From Ophiocordyceps camponoti-saundersi (nom. inval.) (taxonomy: Eukaryota; Ascomycota; Sordariomycetes; Hypocreales; Ophiocordycipitaceae), in assembly GCA_003339415.1 (NCBI GenBank), contig PDHQ01000577.1, positions 1-15,283 on the forward strand: a stretch of 15,283 nucleotides of DNA, written 5' to 3'. Shown one piece after another: positions 1 through 8,660 of the stretch (the stretch's first letter is position 1; each line of letters opens with the position of its first letter). Below the pieces are notes generated by a model. That model had not been told where the DNA came from, ran no database searches, and worked only from the letters and a program-made list of their open reading frames with translations. The translations under genes and the position numbers were made by a program.

Positions 1-383
1 AAAAATCTTATAAGAAAGCTTAGAAAATCTATTACTTAAAAAGATTTAATTTATCTTTTTAACGCTAATATTAAAAAAGTTATATTTAGAAAAAATAAAA
101 ATTTTATCCGTATTTAAGTTTACTATATTAAAAAAAAACTTTATAAGGAAAAAAGAGTAAAAAATAGAAAATAATTTATAACTAAGGCTATAGTAAGCTT
201 ACTAAGCTAAAAAAAAGATATTATATAGAAGAGACCTTTTTCTTTTTTAGTAAATTTTTAAACTATTTATTTATCTTTAATTAAGTATTAAAAATAAATA
301 TTAGTCTTTTTAGTACTTAGTATAAGGTAGTAAGTATAATATTTATTATCTTTTTTAATAATTTATTTAAAAATAGAAAAAAA

Positions 384-399
384 ATATAATCTTATATTA
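384..399. repeat. left copy of 16-bp direct repeat (candidate target site duplication)
   Basis: The 16 bases atataatcttatatta at 384-399 recur exactly at 2263-2278. The two copies bracket a segment of clearly different base composition. This is the expected footprint of an insertion with a long, variable target duplication, as in LINE retrotransposition. Confidence 0.7.
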
Positions 400-2262
400 T
401 AATAATAATATTCGTACGCTAGTATGCTTAATTTAGCCTAGAACTATCCTATATATATTCTAGGAGTAGGAAAAACCGGAGAACTCGGAGTAAAACCCTC
501 CCCTTAAGCGTTACCTCGGTTTAGGGCCGGACTAGGTCCGCACCTAGCACTCTATACCTTAGATAAGTTTAGTAATAATAAGTAATTAGGAAGCCGATAT
601 ATCCTCCGGAGCGGAGTCCGCGGTAATAAGAGTACGCGTAGGCTAAGTCTAGTGCAGAGTCTATATAGCTACTCGTTTTCCTAAGCGTCGTTATCGCTAT
701 AAACCGAATCTCCGCGCTTAATTATAGCGTCTTAAATAATCTATTTAATTAAAGCTCTATTAACGTAACTAAGGAATATATAAAGGTTTTACTAGCTCGT
801 AACGGACTTTATAATAGCTAGTCCTAAAAGGTAGCTTAATTATTATAGCGGAGCCGCGGATAAGTTCGGAGAGGGGGTTAGAGGCGAAGCTACTATATTC
901 GCTTTCTAGTATTTCCGCCCTAGCTACTATTAGACTCCGGTTAGCGCTAGGGGGGGAGGAGGGGTAATATATACGGAGTTCCGATCTATAAATCTCTAAG
1001 GTTAGGAAATATAAATATCCTTTACTTAGTCTTACGCTACTCTTATCTTAAGGTAAAGTTAATTTTACTTAAAGTAAGTCCCCTAATAAAAAAAGTAGTA
1101 ATATAATCTTTTTCCGTACGCTATAAGGTAAGCTAATTTACCCTCTATATATAGAGAGGCGGAGTATTAGCTATATTATAGCTTTACTATATAGTATTTA
1201 GCGATATATTTAAGCTAATAATACTTAAAATATTACTAAGGTTAAACCTCTAACTTATAAGGTTCCGCGTTAAAAATCTCCGCTTATATTATTATACCCC
1301 TATTATAGATTTAGTTTATATCTATTACGCTATTAATAGTAATTATAAAAAAACTCCGCTAAGTTCCTAAATAATATCTCTTTATATATAATTATATTAT
1401 TAAGACTTTATTTAATAACTTAATTTTTTTCTAAAAGGCTTCCTTACCGCCCTACTATAAGGCTCGCGCTAGCACCCTTTTTATAATAAGAGTATAACTT
1501 TTATTAGTTAAGCGTACCTTTTCTCCGAAAATAATATAAAGCTACCTTAGATCGGACCGGAGCTTATAAATAATATCTTAGAATATTATTATAATATCGC
1601 CGCTAGGTAATTTCCTTATTATAAAAGCTTAGCTTTACTTACGAAGTCCGCGGTTAATATTTATTATAGTTACCTTAAGGCCTTAGACCCGGAGCGGAGT
1701 AGCGATAAAGTTAGAGCGAATTATAAGCTAACGCTTATATTACTTAGGAACTTATTTTTTAATAGTTTTCTCTAGCGCTCTAGCCGTAATTATAGCTTAT
1801 ATTAAAGGAGTTCCGCTCCCCCCGAAGCTATAGAAAAAAAAGGAAACCGCGGCTATAACGGCCGAGGAAATATTACTAATTAACGGGGTTAGAGTAAGGG
1901 GGGCGCCTCCCTAGACCCTCTTAGACTCCGCTACTTATTCGATAATTACTTATACGGAGACTAAAGCGTCCTCCGAAATAATCTTATTAATACTCGCCTT
2001 AGCTTCTAATAAGGTAAAAAGTATAGTAAACCTTTAAGTCTAAGCTTACTACGATTCGGAGTAAAGCTATATTCTAGGTAAAAAATTTTCGCGGTTACGA
2101 TTAACCTATATAGCGTTACCCTCCCCCCCGGAGCTGCTCCGGGCGCGGCTTAAGGCTATCGCTATAAAGTAACGGAAAGAGTAAAGTCCGCTTATAATAT
2201 AAGAATAAAAAGTCCGTATCTACGTCGCTTTAGGCGTAAGATCTGTAAAATATATAAAAGTT
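400..2262. mobile_element. unrecognised RIP-mutated insertion of 1.86 kb between 16-bp direct repeats
   Basis: This segment is much richer in G+C than its flanks, with many CCGG, CGCG and GGGG runs, and is bounded by an exact 16-bp direct repeat. It has no LTRs and no terminal inverted repeats that I can see. The left junction carries a short (TAA)n run (about 399-410), which on the minus strand would be an (ATT)n tail at the 3' end of a LINE-like element. Several frames on both strands translate with only TAA/TAG stops (for example plus-strand frame from 460 and minus-strand frames over 2160-1806 and 960-405). None shows a reverse transcriptase, transposase or zinc-finger motif that I recognise. 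It could be a 5'-truncated Tad1-type LINE on the minus strand, a non-autonomous element, or a duplicated gene fragment. Confidence 0.4.
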
Positions 2263-2278
2263 ATATAATCTTATATTA
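2263..2278. repeat. right copy of 16-bp direct repeat (candidate target site duplication)
   Basis: Exact second copy of the 16-mer at 384-399. AT-rich sequence like that before 384 resumes straight after it. Confidence 0.7.
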
Positions 2279-2645
2279 AATAATATTATAAGTAATATAA
2301 TTTTTAAGTATTATTAATATATAATTATTATATACTTATAATAAATTCTTAAAATACTTATTTTATTTCTATTAATATTTTTATAATAATTATAAAAAAA
2401 TAAGTAAAATTATAAAGAAAGTAGTTTTAAGCTATAATAAGATTTATCTATTTTTTAAAATTATTTTATATTATTATATAATTTATTAACGTTTTTTTCT
2501 TCTTAATATTTTTTAAAAATATATTTTAAAAAAGTATTATCTTTAACCTTTTATTAAAAAAAAAGTAAAATAGCTAAAAATATAAAAAAAGTATTATTTA
2601 GAAGCGCTTTTAATAAGGTTTTTTTTAAAAATATAAAAAAAAAAA
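2279..2645. other. AT-rich interior of the left hAT-like element, no gene seen
   Basis: Almost only A and T with long homopolymer A/T runs. In each frame the translation is Lys/Ile/Tyr/Phe-rich with repeated TAA stops and no motif. It may be degraded transposase sequence or non-coding subterminal DNA. It resembles in texture the AT-rich sequence inward of the right hAT-like end (15113-15283). Confidence 0.5.
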
Positions 2646-2843
2646 TTCACGCTAGTAACTAATTTTTTAGTCTTTAGTCAGTTACTAACTAACTAAAGAC
2701 TAAAAGTAACTAACTAAAATTAGTTATTATAAGGACTTTAGTTAGTTAGGACTTTTTTTAGTCCCTAAAAATAAGGACTTTAGTTAGTTAGTCCGGACTA
2801 ACTAAAAAAAGACTAAAAAGTTACTAACTAATTTTAAACCCTA
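2646..2843 (-). repeat. subterminal repeats and tip of left hAT-like element
   Basis: Dense direct and inverted copies of short words built on actaact/agttagt and ggacttt/aaagtcc, including the palindrome ttagtccggactaa. The block ends at 2843 with the minus-strand tip TAGGGTT. Its inner limit carries ttcacgctagt (2646-2656), whose reverse complement actagcgtgaa also occurs in the right hAT-like end at 15032-15042. Subterminal arrays of short repeats are typical of hAT elements, where the transposase binds them. Confidence 0.55.
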
Positions 2844-3241
2844 GCTATTAGTAACCTTACTACGCGATATTATCTTTTCTAAATACGCTATAATATTATT
2901 ACGTATAAAAGTCCGAAATTAAAAGCTTAACCTCTTTAGAGATAATAGGAGGGAAAAAATTATAATAATAATAGCACGCGTTCGAAGTTACTTATACCCT
3001 CGCTCGAACTAATAACGAATTACTACCGTTACTATAGTTACGCGCGCTCCTTACTATTAATAACGCGCTTTATTTACCCGCGACTCTTTTTTATTTTTTA
3101 CTTTACTATAATAAACTTATAATAACTTATAACTATCCTACTTTAGTATCTAATTATTTAAAATAAGGAGATAGTTATAATAGAGTTATAAGATAACTAT
3201 ATAAGAAAGATAACTAAAAGATTATATAAGTATTATAAAGT
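2844..3241. other. spacer between hAT-like tip and chromovirus LTR; no gene recognised
   Basis: About 400 bases with the same CpA/TpG depletion as the rest. The first 8 bases (gctattag) may be the hAT target duplication and the last 5 (aaagt, 3237-3241) the target duplication of element A; neither partner is visible. GC-richer patches at 2971-3090 keep CGCG words but give no coding frame. The only other structure is the inverted repeat at 3127-3180. Confidence 0.5.
3127..3180. repeat. 11-bp perfect inverted repeat with 32-base loop
   Basis: ttataactatc (3127-3137) pairs exactly with gatagttataa (3170-3180). In AT-rich DNA a stem of this kind can arise by chance, so no function is claimed. 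Confidence 0.4.
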
Positions 3242-3614
3242 TATTATTTCGGCCTAGAAATACGTTAAGTAAATAATTATATTAGCACTATAAATAAAGA
3301 TTCTAAGCTAAGAAGAAAGGAAAGAAAAGAGGAAAAACTCTAGTAAGCGAAATTCTAGTAAAATATATAAAAGCACGTGCTAGTAGAGATAGGAGAGGGT
3401 ATAAGGAAATCTTAGTAAAAAGTTAACTCTATTTTCGGGTAATTTCCTACTAAGGTTTTCCTAGGGATTTTACGATAAGGTTTCCGAGGTTACGTAACTA
3501 TAGTTAGAAATCCTCGGAAATTACCGTAAAATATTTAAAGGAAATCCTTATAAAATCCTTAAAAATTACTATAAAATATTTAAAGGAAATCTCTATAAAA
3601 GCTAGCGCGTAATA
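3242..3614 (-). repeat. 3' LTR of element A (373 bp)
   Basis: Reverse complement matches the two LTRs of element B from tattacgcgctagc (3614 inward) to ...aataata at 3242. It is 42 bp shorter, because it has two rather than three copies of the 45-bp internal repeat and a few extra bases near its outer end. The ends read TA...TA, consistent with the canonical TG...CA after RIP of both dinucleotides. It keeps gcacgtgc at 3373-3380. The outer junction is aaagt|tattat. Confidence 0.88.
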
Positions 3615-3625
3615 CTACCCCTTAA
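3615..3625 (-). other. polypurine tract of element A
   Basis: On the minus strand the sequence just before the LTR is a purine run of A and G (aagggg type, followed by tag), in the same place as the ttaggggg tract of element B. It would prime plus-strand DNA synthesis. Confidence 0.65.
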
Positions 3626-3757
3626 CGAAAGTCTTAATATACTTATTAAGATTAGTAATAGCAGCTACGTAGTTAGGTGCTTATAGAAATAGCTATATTA
3701 TCTTAAGCGTTATCTTAATACTTATAATTCGTAGCGGCGGCTTTAACCTAATATTAA

Positions 3758-3972
3758 AAGTTAATAGGCGGACTAGCGGTATCGGGGAAACGGTTATAAA
3801 ATTCCTTAAAAGCTATAAGCGCGTAACGGAAATTCCTAATAAGGTACTATATCTTATCTAAATTATAACTACGCTAGCGGACTTAATACTCTAACCGATA
3901 ACGCTACCCGGTAACTTAAGATTAGAGGATTTGCTTAACCTCTTATTTTAGTATACCGTCGATATTTTCCGG
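3758..3972 (-). other. chromodomain-coding segment of element A pol
   Basis: Counterpart of the element B chromodomain at 10056-10271. It is about 70 codons long with Leu, Tyr and Asp positions conserved between copies, and TAG/TAA where the aromatic-cage Trp codons are expected. Confidence 0.65.
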
Positions 3973-4708
3973 TTCCGCGGGAGATATCTCTTATCTAGGT
4001 AATAAATTTATAGTAGCTTTCCGAAGATAGTTAATATAAAATAGGTTCGTTATCCGGTAGCTATCTAATAAATTAAGAATATAGCTATAGCCTTATTCTT
4101 CGATAATCGTAAAAAATCCTAACTATTATATATTAAGGCGTATTATAGGTGCGGTTATAAAGAAGCCCTTACGGCTAAGGAATACTTTATCGCTAACCGT
4201 AAAGTTTACTAGGCGATGCTTTTTATTTACTTACGTTTCCTACTTATAGCGAGCGTTCTTAGTAGCAGTTTAAGCTTACTATTATACTTCCTACGCGCGG
4301 GAGATAAGTTTACGGGCTATAGTAATTAAGCTTAAGGCGGTCGAGGGATTTAGGGGACTAGCTATTAAGAGGGGGTTTTATATATTTTTACTAAGGGCGA
4401 CTATAAGCGGTACTATACCGATAAAAGCGTGCTATAAGGAGTTATACGCGAAATTTAGCGCGGGAAGGAAAGCACTTTAATTATCCTAACGTTTATTTAT
4501 ATAAAACCGTAGCTTCTAATTTAGGTATTAGTTAGTTACCTTTACGCTTCCTTATATTTATAGGTATAAGGTATTATTATAGTAATACTTAATATTAGTT
4601 AATTAATTAATTTCTTTAAGAAATCTTAAAATAAATAGGCTAGCGTTATTAGTAATTTATATATCCGGTATACCGAAGAGACGATAAAGGTATCGGAAAT
4701 AATGTCCG

Positions 4709-4713
4709 GTAAG
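4709..4713. repeat. left target site duplication of element B (gtaag)
   Basis: Five bases directly before the LTR start at 4714. The matching copy after the right LTR is gcaag (10829-10833); the single difference is a C-to-T change in a CpA. The same site in the uninterrupted copy, the integrase of B (reverse complement of about 9315-9320), also reads gcaag. Confidence 0.88.
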
Positions 4714-4750
4714 TATTACGCGCTAGCTTTTATAGGGATTTCCTATAGAT

Positions 4751-4885
4751 ATTTTACGGTAATTTCCGAGGATTTTATAAAGATTTCCCCTAAATATTTT
4801 ACGGTAATTTCCGAGGATTTTATAGGGATTTCCCCTAAATATTTTATAGTAATTTCTAAGGATTTCTAACTATAGTTACGTAACC
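4751..4885 (+). repeat. three tandem 45-bp units inside the B 5' LTR
   Basis: The word attttacggtaattt (third copy attttatagtaattt) starts at 4751, 4796 and 4841, a 45-base period, with intervening gattttata...gatttcccctaaat conserved. Element A has only two such units in its LTR. The position is U3, where tandem repeats often carry transcription-factor sites. Confidence 0.8.
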
Positions 4886-4992
4886 TCGGAAACCTTATCG
4901 TAAAATCCCTAGGAAAACCTTAGTAGGAAATTACCCGGAAATAAAGTCGACCTTTTACTAAGATTTCCTTATACCCTCTCCTATCTCTATTA

Positions 4993-5012
4993 GCACGTGC
5001 CTTTATATATTT
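4993..5012 (+). promoter_or_regulatory. candidate LTR promoter: CACGTG palindrome and TATA-like box
   Basis: gcacgtgc (4993-5000) is a perfect palindrome with the CACGTG core bound by bHLH factors, and is followed at once by a tttatatattt stretch. This lies about 60 bases before the predicted transcript start at 5064. The A LTR keeps the same palindrome at 3373-3380; in the B 3' LTR it is RIP-converted to gtatatac. In AT-rich DNA the TATA match is weak evidence by itself. Confidence 0.4.
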
Positions 5013-5063
5013 TACTAAGATTTCGCTTATAAGAGTTTTTCCTCTTTTCTTTCCTTTCTCCTT

Positions 5064-5073
5064 AGCTTAGAAT
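5064..5073 (+). promoter_or_regulatory. predicted R start, complementary to the primer-binding site
   Basis: agcttagaat in the LTR is the exact reverse complement of attctaagct at 5131-5140, just inside the LTR. In Tf1-type self-priming the first bases of the transcript pair with the primer-binding site, so this would mark the 5' end of the RNA about 65 bases before the LTR end. The same word is kept in the right LTR and in the LTR of A. Confidence 0.55.
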
Positions 5074-5128
5074 CTTTATTTATAATACTAATATTATTAT
5101 TTAGTTAACGTATTTTACGGCTATAATA

Positions 5129-5313
5129 CTATTCTAAGCTTAAATTCGCTAGCGAGCGATTAAAAAACCCGCACCTCGCTTTCACGTCCCTATATAGGAC
5201 GGAAAAGAACTTATATATAACTTAGATTATAATTAGCTTTAAAATATATATCCGAAGCCCCTAAATAAACTCTTAGGCGATTAAGGAGACTTACCTTAGA
5301 GACGCTTAACCTT
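5129..5313 (+). other. 5' untranslated leader of element B with self-priming PBS at 5131-5140
   Basis: attctaagct begins 2 bases after the LTR and pairs perfectly with 5064-5073. I see no 12- to 18-base match to a tRNA 3' end beginning TGG. The leader also holds a short cgtcc/ggacg hairpin at about 5185-5201. The equivalent position to 5213 is where the right hAT-like element entered element A. Confidence 0.55.
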
Positions 5314-6540
5314 ATAATAGAATAGGATATTAGCGAAAACTAAACTATAATAATAGTTACCTTTTCCTAAAATACTACTAGTATAATTATACTATAAGAG
5401 TAGCGTATAGAGATAGTATAACTATAAGCGTAAGTTATAGAACTTTAAAGTTAGTTAACTTAGAAAAACTAAGACCCGAACGCGGAAAGAACCCGTTAAG
5501 AAATATCGACTATATTTAATATAAATAAAAAGATATTCGTCCCGACCGGAAAGGCCGCTTAGGATACCTTTACGCTAATAGCCCCGGTAAGATAGCTAAA
5601 CCCCTTCTATTCTAATTCTACGAAAATTCGCTATAAGGAGGTAGGTAAGTTTTTAGGTAAGAAGGAGGATTTTAATACCTTCCTTATAAACCTAAAAGAT
5701 AAGATAAGGTCCGATAAGATAACTTTTTAAGATAAGTAAGACTAGATAAGTATATTATTCCGCGTATTAGAAGGGAAAGCCTATAAACTATTAGAAACCC
5801 GATATAACTTAGAGGAACGCCCCTTTTTTAGATTAGCTAAGATAGTTTAGTACTTAGAGTCTACTTATAGAAATCCTAATAAATTTGCCGAGGCTATAGA
5901 CTAACTTCGTAAACTAAATTTTTTATTAATAAGTAAGTAAGAAATTTAGGAGTTCCTCGCGGAGTTTAACTACCTCGTAGCTAAGACTTAAGTTCCCCTA
6001 GCTTAGATTAAATATACGCTCTAAGATTATCTACCCGCTAATCTTAACCTAAGCTTTCTTATAAAAGCTAAAGATTTATATATAATATATAAGGAATTCT
6101 ATAAGTACGTAAAAAATACTATATTTTACTAGAAGAAGGAGTTAACTTATCGGGAATTTTCCCGTAAAAGCTAGGTAAGTAAAAAGGTTACTTTAGAAAT
6201 ATAGAAGAAGATTATAATTATAACTATAACCTCTTGCTAGAAAGGCTAGGCCTTTAGTAAAAGCGAGAAGAAAGTTTATTAGGAAAATAGCACCTATTTT
6301 ATTTATAGAAAAAAGGGCTATATAGCTAAGGACTACCCTAACTAATAGAAGATAAGGAGAGTTTATAGAGCTTAGACGCCTCTACCTAACTCCGTTCGGT
6401 TAGATAACTTTAATTCGGGAAAAGAGAAGGACTATTATAAAGCTCCTTAATAATCCTAAAAATATTACGCGTAGGATAGAAAATAAGAGAGTCGTTTACT
6501 ATTAATAATTAAGTTTAAATTAATAATATAGCTTTTTATA
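5314..6540 (+). pseudogene. element B gag (RIP-disabled)
   Basis: Gag builds the virus-like particle and binds the element RNA. In the frame of position 5314 (ATA ATA, probably former ATG codons) the translation runs from a Gln/Glu/Leu-rich, coiled-coil-like N-terminus (about 5400-5480) into the fungal gypsy capsid region from 5659. That region includes E-D-F-N-T-F-L and, further on, a Y-L-P-A-N-L-N-L-S-F motif before the zinc knuckle at 6295-6336. In-frame TAA/TAG codons all fall where Gln or Trp would fit. The 3' end overlaps the start of pol, which is in a different frame, and the original stop cannot be placed. The start is chosen because both A and B keep ATA-ATA there and the homology upstream is non-coding in character. 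Confidence 0.85.
6295..6336 (+). other. Gag CCHC zinc knuckle with all four ligands changed to Tyr
   Basis: In the gag frame the spacing C-x2-C-x4-H-x4-C is seen as Y-x2-Y-x4-Y-x4-Y with K-K-G and A-K-D between. TGT/TGC (Cys) and CAT/CAC (His) both become TAT/TAC when TpG or CpA is RIP-mutated, so Tyr at each ligand is exactly what RIP predicts. The A copy shows the same four Tyr at 13853-13812. Confidence 0.85.
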
Positions 6541-6554
6541 CCTTTACCCTATAT

Positions 6555-6563
6555 AATACCGGA
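6555..6563 (+). other. protease active site, D-T-G changed to N-T-G
   Basis: Context L-Y-N-T-G-V-D-T-Y-L matches the retropepsin active-site segment of gypsy elements. The catalytic Asp codon reads aat after a t, as expected from a TpG-to-TpA change. In A the same triad is N-I-R (13583-13575, minus strand). Confidence 0.8.
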
Positions 6564-7901
6564 GTAGATACCTATCTCTTAGTTAATTATTATTTCGCGA
6601 AGTAAGTAGTAAAGCGCTTAGGCGCTAAGCTTATCCTTATTTATCTTATCCCCCTTATTAATTTCTAAAGCTATTAGGCTAGCTTAGTTCGTAAGCACCT
6701 AATTATTACCTTAGTAATTAATAGATAGTATTTTCCGTAAGAAATCTGCTAGGTAATTAACTACGCCTAAGATTTCTTTATTAGCTTATTCTAAATAGCG
6801 GAGAAAAGGTTATTACTTAACTACGCGGCTTAGAAACTAGTTTAGCTAAATAACTTACCCGCCCTCGCTAAGTACTCGCCCTCGATCTTTTTACCCGAGA
6901 AGCCCTTTTTTAACGGAAATCTAAACTTAGCTATCTAAGCGGATACTGAGCGCCGGAACCGCCTTCTCCGTTAGGATAAGCGTAAATATCGGATCTTTTA
7001 ATACTTATAAAAAAAAAAAAACTTCGTATAGCCCGTAAAGGAAAAAAAGCTAGCTTAAACCCCGACTAAAGATAACTAAGATACCGATAATACTAATAAG
7101 GATACTTTAAAAAAGTAACTTATCCGCTAAGTTTAATAAGACTCTCGCCGTACGCGATAAGAAGAAATAACTCTATTAATACCTTAGATATCTATAAAGT
7201 TAGAAAACGATAATAATAACCTGATTACGATCGCGAAGCTAAGCTTAGCTAGCTATATATACGTAGGATAGGAAATCCTATTCCTTTAAAGTAAAGAACC
7301 TAAGTATATTACTTATATACGTAATATAATTCCTCTAGCTTTTACGTACCTTAAAGGATTTTTTAGTAAGAAGGAAGCCTATACTCTAGCTTATCCCCGG
7401 CCTAGCTATAATATAACCTTAAAACTTAAGAAGCCCCTAAACCTAGTAGGACCCCTTTTTTATAAGATACTAGTAAAATATTTACTTTTAGAAAAAGAGA
7501 CCGTTAACTACTTACTTAAGATTAGTTTTATTAAGCTAAATACTAGCTCTTACGCCGCCTCTATTCTCTTCGCCCTAAAGCCGTATTTAATAGCTTAATA
7601 TTTCTATATTAATTACCGATAGATAAATAACTACTTAAAGAGTTAGATCTTGCCCGCTTTTTCCTTAGAAAGTACCGCGTTTAGCTACCGGGAGGCGAAA
7701 TAGTTCTTAAAGATCGATATTATTTAAGCATTTTATTATCTCTATCTTAACCCTAACTCTAAGTACTTTACGGCTTTCTATATAAGGTTTAATACGTTTT
7801 ATTAGCTTATTCTTCTATTCGGCCTTAAGGTAAGACCCGCGTAATTCTAAAACTTTATTAACGTTTAACTTTATAATCTCCTTAACCGCTACGCGAGTAC
7901 G

Positions 7902-7913
7902 TACGCTAATAAC
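7902..7913 (+). other. reverse transcriptase YxDD box changed to Y-A-N-N
   Basis: tac gct aat aac encodes Tyr-Ala-Asn-Asn in the pol frame, followed by V-L-I-Y. The two metal-binding Asp residues of the YADD box are both Asn, each explained by a TpG- or CpG-side G-to-A change. The A copy has the same four residues at 12246-12235. Confidence 0.88.
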
Positions 7914-8339
7914 GTATTAATTTACTTAAATAGCGAAGAAGAAGAATATTAAGAGAAATACTAAGAAGTAATTTAGCGCCTATACTAAGCGAACTTATAA
8001 GGGGATATTTAAAAATTAAGGTTTAATATTACTAAAGTTAATTACCTTAATATAATATTATATATAAGCTAAAAAGTAAGCGTAAACCCCTATAAGGTAT
8101 AAGCGATCTAAAATTAGAAATTCGAAGATTTCTAAGATTATAAAGCTATCTATTTATTCGTAAGATTATATAACTTTATCTAAATCTTCTATTACTATAT
8201 TAGTATTACCGCGGAACCCTTAAACTATCTCTTAAAAAAGGATATTATTTTTAAGCTTAGATTAAAATAGAAGGAGGCTTTTAATAAGATAAAGAAACTA
8301 GCTACGTAAGCCTTAGTGCTCGCTTTCTTCCGTCCTAAA

Positions 8340-8660
8340 CTCCTAACCCGGCTTAAAACTAACGCCTCTTAAAACGCTACCGCTAATATACTTTAGTAAT
8401 AATAAGATAATTAAGCGTAGAAGCTAATAGGCTTTTTCTTAAAGATAATAAACCCGGCTAAATATATATACCTAATCTAAGACCGTAAACTTCTCGCTAT
8501 TATATAAAGCCTTAAGTATTTTTACCCGGAATTACTTAGTTAGAAATTCGATATAATTACGGACTATAAGGCCTTAGTTTACTTTATAATAAAAAGACTA
8601 CTCTCTATCTGCTAAGTCTAATAGTCCGATTTCCTTACTTAGTTCGATATTTATTTCCTA
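8340..8660 (+). other. RNase H-coding segment of element B pol
   Basis: Begins near L-K-T-N-A-S (expected T-D-A-S, first catalytic Asp changed to Asn at 8361-8363) and includes I-T-D-Y-K-A-L-V-Y-F near 8555, which matches the conserved I-T-D-H-K-A-L block of gypsy RNase H. It lies directly between RT and integrase as in all Ty3/Gypsy elements. Confidence 0.75.

Larger units (their letters stand above)
1..2843. mobile_element. hAT-like DNA transposon, right-hand end and body, interrupted
   Basis: The minus-strand tip at 2843 reads TAGGGTTTAAAATT inward. The first T is best explained as a RIP-converted C of a hAT-type CAGGG end. About 190 bp of subterminal repeats follow inward, then a very AT-rich body towards position 1. 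The body is split by the segment at 400-2262; removing that segment and one flanking 16-bp copy gives continuous AT-rich sequence. The other terminus is not in the window. Bases 1-390 in the frame starting at 1 give a lysine/isoleucine-rich translation with about a dozen TAA/TAG stops and no transposase motif that I recognise, so no CDS is called. The 8 bases after the tip (2844-2851, gctattag) would be the target duplication, but the partner cannot be seen. The hAT assignment rests on end structure only. Confidence 0.4.
3242..4713 (-). mobile_element. element A, 3' part: Ty3/Gypsy chromovirus cut by element B
   Basis: Reverse complement of this block aligns along its length with the 3' portion of element B (about 9318-10828): integrase core, integrase C-terminus, chromodomain, polypurine tract and LTR in the same order. 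It ends exactly at the 5-bp target duplication of B (gtaag, 4709-4713), and the missing remainder of A resumes at 10829. So this is not a separate truncated copy but the distal half of one element split by B. Differences from B are mostly C/T and G/A transitions, as expected from independent RIP. Confidence 0.9.
3626..4713 (-). pseudogene. element A pol remnant, 3' segment: integrase core to chromodomain
   Basis: This is the C-terminal third of the A polyprotein, read on the minus strand and continuing from 10829 across the B insertion. From 4713 downwards it encodes the end of the integrase catalytic core (the stretch around the second Asp and the Glu), the integrase C-terminal region, and a chromodomain at about 3972-3758. 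The chromodomain reads E-N-I-D at its start and ends near a Pro-Pro-Ile-Asn, as fungal chromoviral chromodomains do. Trp codons have become TAG or TAA and Gln codons TAA or TAG. Homology with element B is clear along the full length. The true stop codon cannot be placed because RIP has created stops throughout. Confidence 0.85.
4714..5128 (+). repeat. 5' LTR of element B (415 bp)
   Basis: Begins tattacgcgc and ends ctataata, matching the right LTR at 10414-10828 in length and order. The TA termini fit TG/CA ends after RIP. It contains three tandem 45-bp units, gcacgtgc at 4993-5000, a TATA-like stretch at 5002-5012 and the predicted R start near 5064. Differences between the two LTRs are transitions, mainly C to T or G to A. 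This copy keeps several C/G bases lost in the right LTR (for example cacgtg against tatata), so it is the less mutated of the two. Confidence 0.95.

Noticed and set aside
1..2262. Long translations with few stops in several frames on both strands
   Set aside because: RIP removes TGA and turns Gln and Trp codons into stops, so most frames look similarly half-open. None gave a recognisable motif, so no CDS is called.
2646..2830. CRISPR-like array because of regularly repeated short words
   Set aside because: The repeats are 5-8 bases, in both orientations and irregularly spaced, without unique spacers. They fit transposon subterminal repeats.
2971..3030. gttcgaa near 2980 resembling a tRNA B-box
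   Set aside because: No acceptor or anticodon stem, A-box or T-arm pairing fits around it.
3242..3614. Solo LTR
   Set aside because: The LTR is joined directly to polypurine tract and pol sequence of element A on its inner side, so it is the 3' LTR of a split element.
5129..5150. tRNA-type primer-binding site after the 5' LTR of B
   Set aside because: No TGG-starting match to a tRNA 3' end is visible. The exact 10-base complement to the LTR is the better explanation, although RIP could have altered a tRNA site.
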